Source of the DNA: CAVPEW01 sp050247895 | GTDB taxonomy: Bacteria > Actinomycetota > Acidimicrobiia > Acidimicrobiales > VFJN01 | DNA length: 6,439 nucleotides | NCBI GenBank assembly: GCA_050247895.1 | Contig: JBFWTJ010000224.1 | Span: 1-6,439 of the forward strand | Reading direction: 5' to 3' | Part shown: positions 5,561 to 6,439 of the stretch, one piece after another | Layout of the letters: the number at the start of each line of letters is the position of its first letter | How positions within the stretch are numbered: position 1 is the first letter of the stretch | Program-made: the position numbers and the translations under genes | Notes under the pieces: generated by a model | The model's input: only the letters and a program-made list of their open reading frames with translations | Database searches by the model: none | What the model was told of the DNA's origin: nothing

Positions 5561-6439
5561 TCAGGCCACCTCGAGCAACGACGTCAGGGCCAGGATCGAG
5601 CCGTCGGGAGCGTGGCACGCGGCGGTCAGGAGGTGGTCGCCACGCTCGGCCTGGTCGAGCTGGTAGGTCGCCTGCAGGCCGCCGTCCGCGGCCTCCGCGG
5701 TGGCGATCACCGGGTCGGAGCCCACCAGGTGCACGGGTCCGGCGTCGAAGCGCAGGGCCGGCTCGTCGCAACCCGCCGGGAAGGCCACCGTGACCGGGTC
5801 CGACCGCCGGAGCCGGGGCAGCCGCCCGGAGGTGCCGGACGGGTCGACCAGCACGATCCCCTCGCCGCCGACCGCCGCCGGGTCGACCTCGGCCTCGGCC
5901 CCCCGGACGCGCACCGGCAAGGTGAGGACCTGGGGCACCGAGGTGCCGTCGCCGGGCAGGTCGGCCACCATCGTGACCAGGGCCACGGCCCGGTCCGAGC
6001 CGGTGGCCAGCGCCGTCTCCAGCAACATCTGCGGCTCGACGCCGGCCCAGTGCCCGAACTGCGCCCGCAGGAGGGCCGCACCGGCCTCGGGACCGGTCCC
6101 GTCGTCGAGGGCATCCCGGGAGCGGGGGGCGAGGAGGTCCCACGCGGTCGTGCTGTCGGCCCCGGCCACCGCGTCCAGCCAGGCCCCCACCGTGGCCGAT
6201 GCCGACGCCGACGCAGGGGGTGTCGTGGCCGAGGCCGTCTGGATGGCCGTGGTGTCCGCCGAGGTCGAACCGGTCGGCGAGGCCTCGCCGTCATCACCCG
6301 GGGGCACGCCGGTCGTCGAGCTGGCCAGGTCGACCGCCAGGCGGGCCGTCGGGCTGCGCAGCAGGGTGGTCGTGGCCATGACCACCACGACCACGGCGGC
6401 CACCGCGCCCACCGCCATGGCACCGTTGGCCCGGCGCCG
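5561..6439 (-). CDS. Predicted secreted or membrane-anchored protein of unknown function, N-terminus outside window
   Basis: I do not recognise the family with certainty. The frame stays open to the right edge: RRRANGA precedes the first Met in the window (ATG at 6418), giving a basic end before a hydrophobic segment of about 18 residues (GAVAAVVVVVMATTTLL). This looks like a signal anchor, so the true start probably lies beyond the window. Counting from that Met, residues 32-76 are a Ser/Thr/Pro/Ala-rich linker typical of exported actinobacterial proteins. Residues 77-180 (starting VGAWLDAVAGADSTTAWDLL, with a later FGHWAGVEP) resemble NTF2-like or DUF4878-like small domains in style; this is inference. 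The C-terminal 205-285 is beta-rich with two cysteines (C217 and C268) that could form a disulfide outside the cytoplasm. It ends 101 bases before nuoA on the same strand. No link to complex I is evident. Confidence 0.7.
   Translation of the reverse strand, partial: RRRANGAMAVGAVAAVVVVVMATTTLLRSPTARLAVDLASSTTGVPPGDDGEASPTGSTSADTTAIQTASATTPPASASASATVGAWLDAVAGADSTTAWDLLAPRSRDALDDGTGPEAGAALLRAQFGHWAGVEPQMLLETALATGSDRAVALVTMVADLPGDGTSVPQVLTLPVRVRGAEAEVDPAAVGGEGIVLVDPSGTSGRLPRLRRSDPVTVAFPAGCDEPALRFDAGPVHLVGSDPVIATAEAADGGLQATYQLDQAERGDHLLTAACHAPDGSILALTSLLEVA

Noticed and set aside
5472..6143. Alternative minus-strand frame of 223 codons within the upstream unknown gene
   Set aside because: It is highly Arg/Gly/Pro-biased, whereas the frame ending at 5561 has a signal anchor, a linker and a balanced composition.
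1..6439. CRISPR array, mobile element, tRNA or rRNA gene
   Set aside because: No direct repeat arrays, transposase-like frames, terminal inverted repeats or tRNA/rRNA-like sequences were noticed; the window is filled by one compact operon and its upstream neighbour.

Overview
The window is very GC-rich and carries a tightly packed run of respiratory complex I (NADH-quinone oxidoreductase family) genes, all on the minus strand. Read in transcription order from right to left, it holds the 3' part of a secreted or membrane-anchored protein of unknown function (6439-5561), a short intergenic region with a possible promoter, then nuoA, nuoB, nuoC, nuoD, nuoH, nuoI, nuoJ, nuoK and the first 107 codons of nuoL, which runs off the left edge. 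The base composition, GTG starts, ATGA overlaps and protein style suggest a high-GC actinobacterium. A lineage such as Acidimicrobiia or a relative is plausible, but this is inference and no marker gene is present.

The nuo genes overlap or lie within a few bases of each other (A/B overlap 10 nt, B/C about 26 nt, C/D and D/H share ATGA, H/I share TGATG, gaps of 2-10 nt elsewhere), so they are almost certainly one transcript with coupled translation. Together they encode the quinone-reducing connecting module (NuoB, C, D, I, with FeS clusters N2, N6a and N6b), the quinone-chamber membrane subunit NuoH, the small membrane subunits NuoA, J and K, and the start of the antiporter-like proton pump NuoL.

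The most striking point is what is missing. The NADH-oxidising module genes nuoE, nuoF and nuoG, which usually sit between nuoD and nuoH, are absent, and nuoD and nuoH overlap directly, so nothing has been lost to an assembly gap. This is the 11-subunit (A-D, H-N) architecture, whose electron donor is often ferredoxin, F420H2 or another carrier rather than NADH; alternatively E/F/G are encoded elsewhere.

The quinone-site subunits are also unusual. In NuoD the catalytic His is kept (H43), but the Tyr equivalent to E. coli Y277 / T. thermophilus Y87 is Trp (W92), and the Asp equivalent to E. coli D329 / T. thermophilus D139 is Gln (Q144). NuoB and NuoH carry further changes at normally conserved positions near the same cavity. 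NuoL has an acidic, His-rich stretch after its second membrane helix. These features suggest a divergent complex I-like enzyme with an altered quinone site and an unknown electron donor. They are readings made from remembered family sequences and need a proper alignment.
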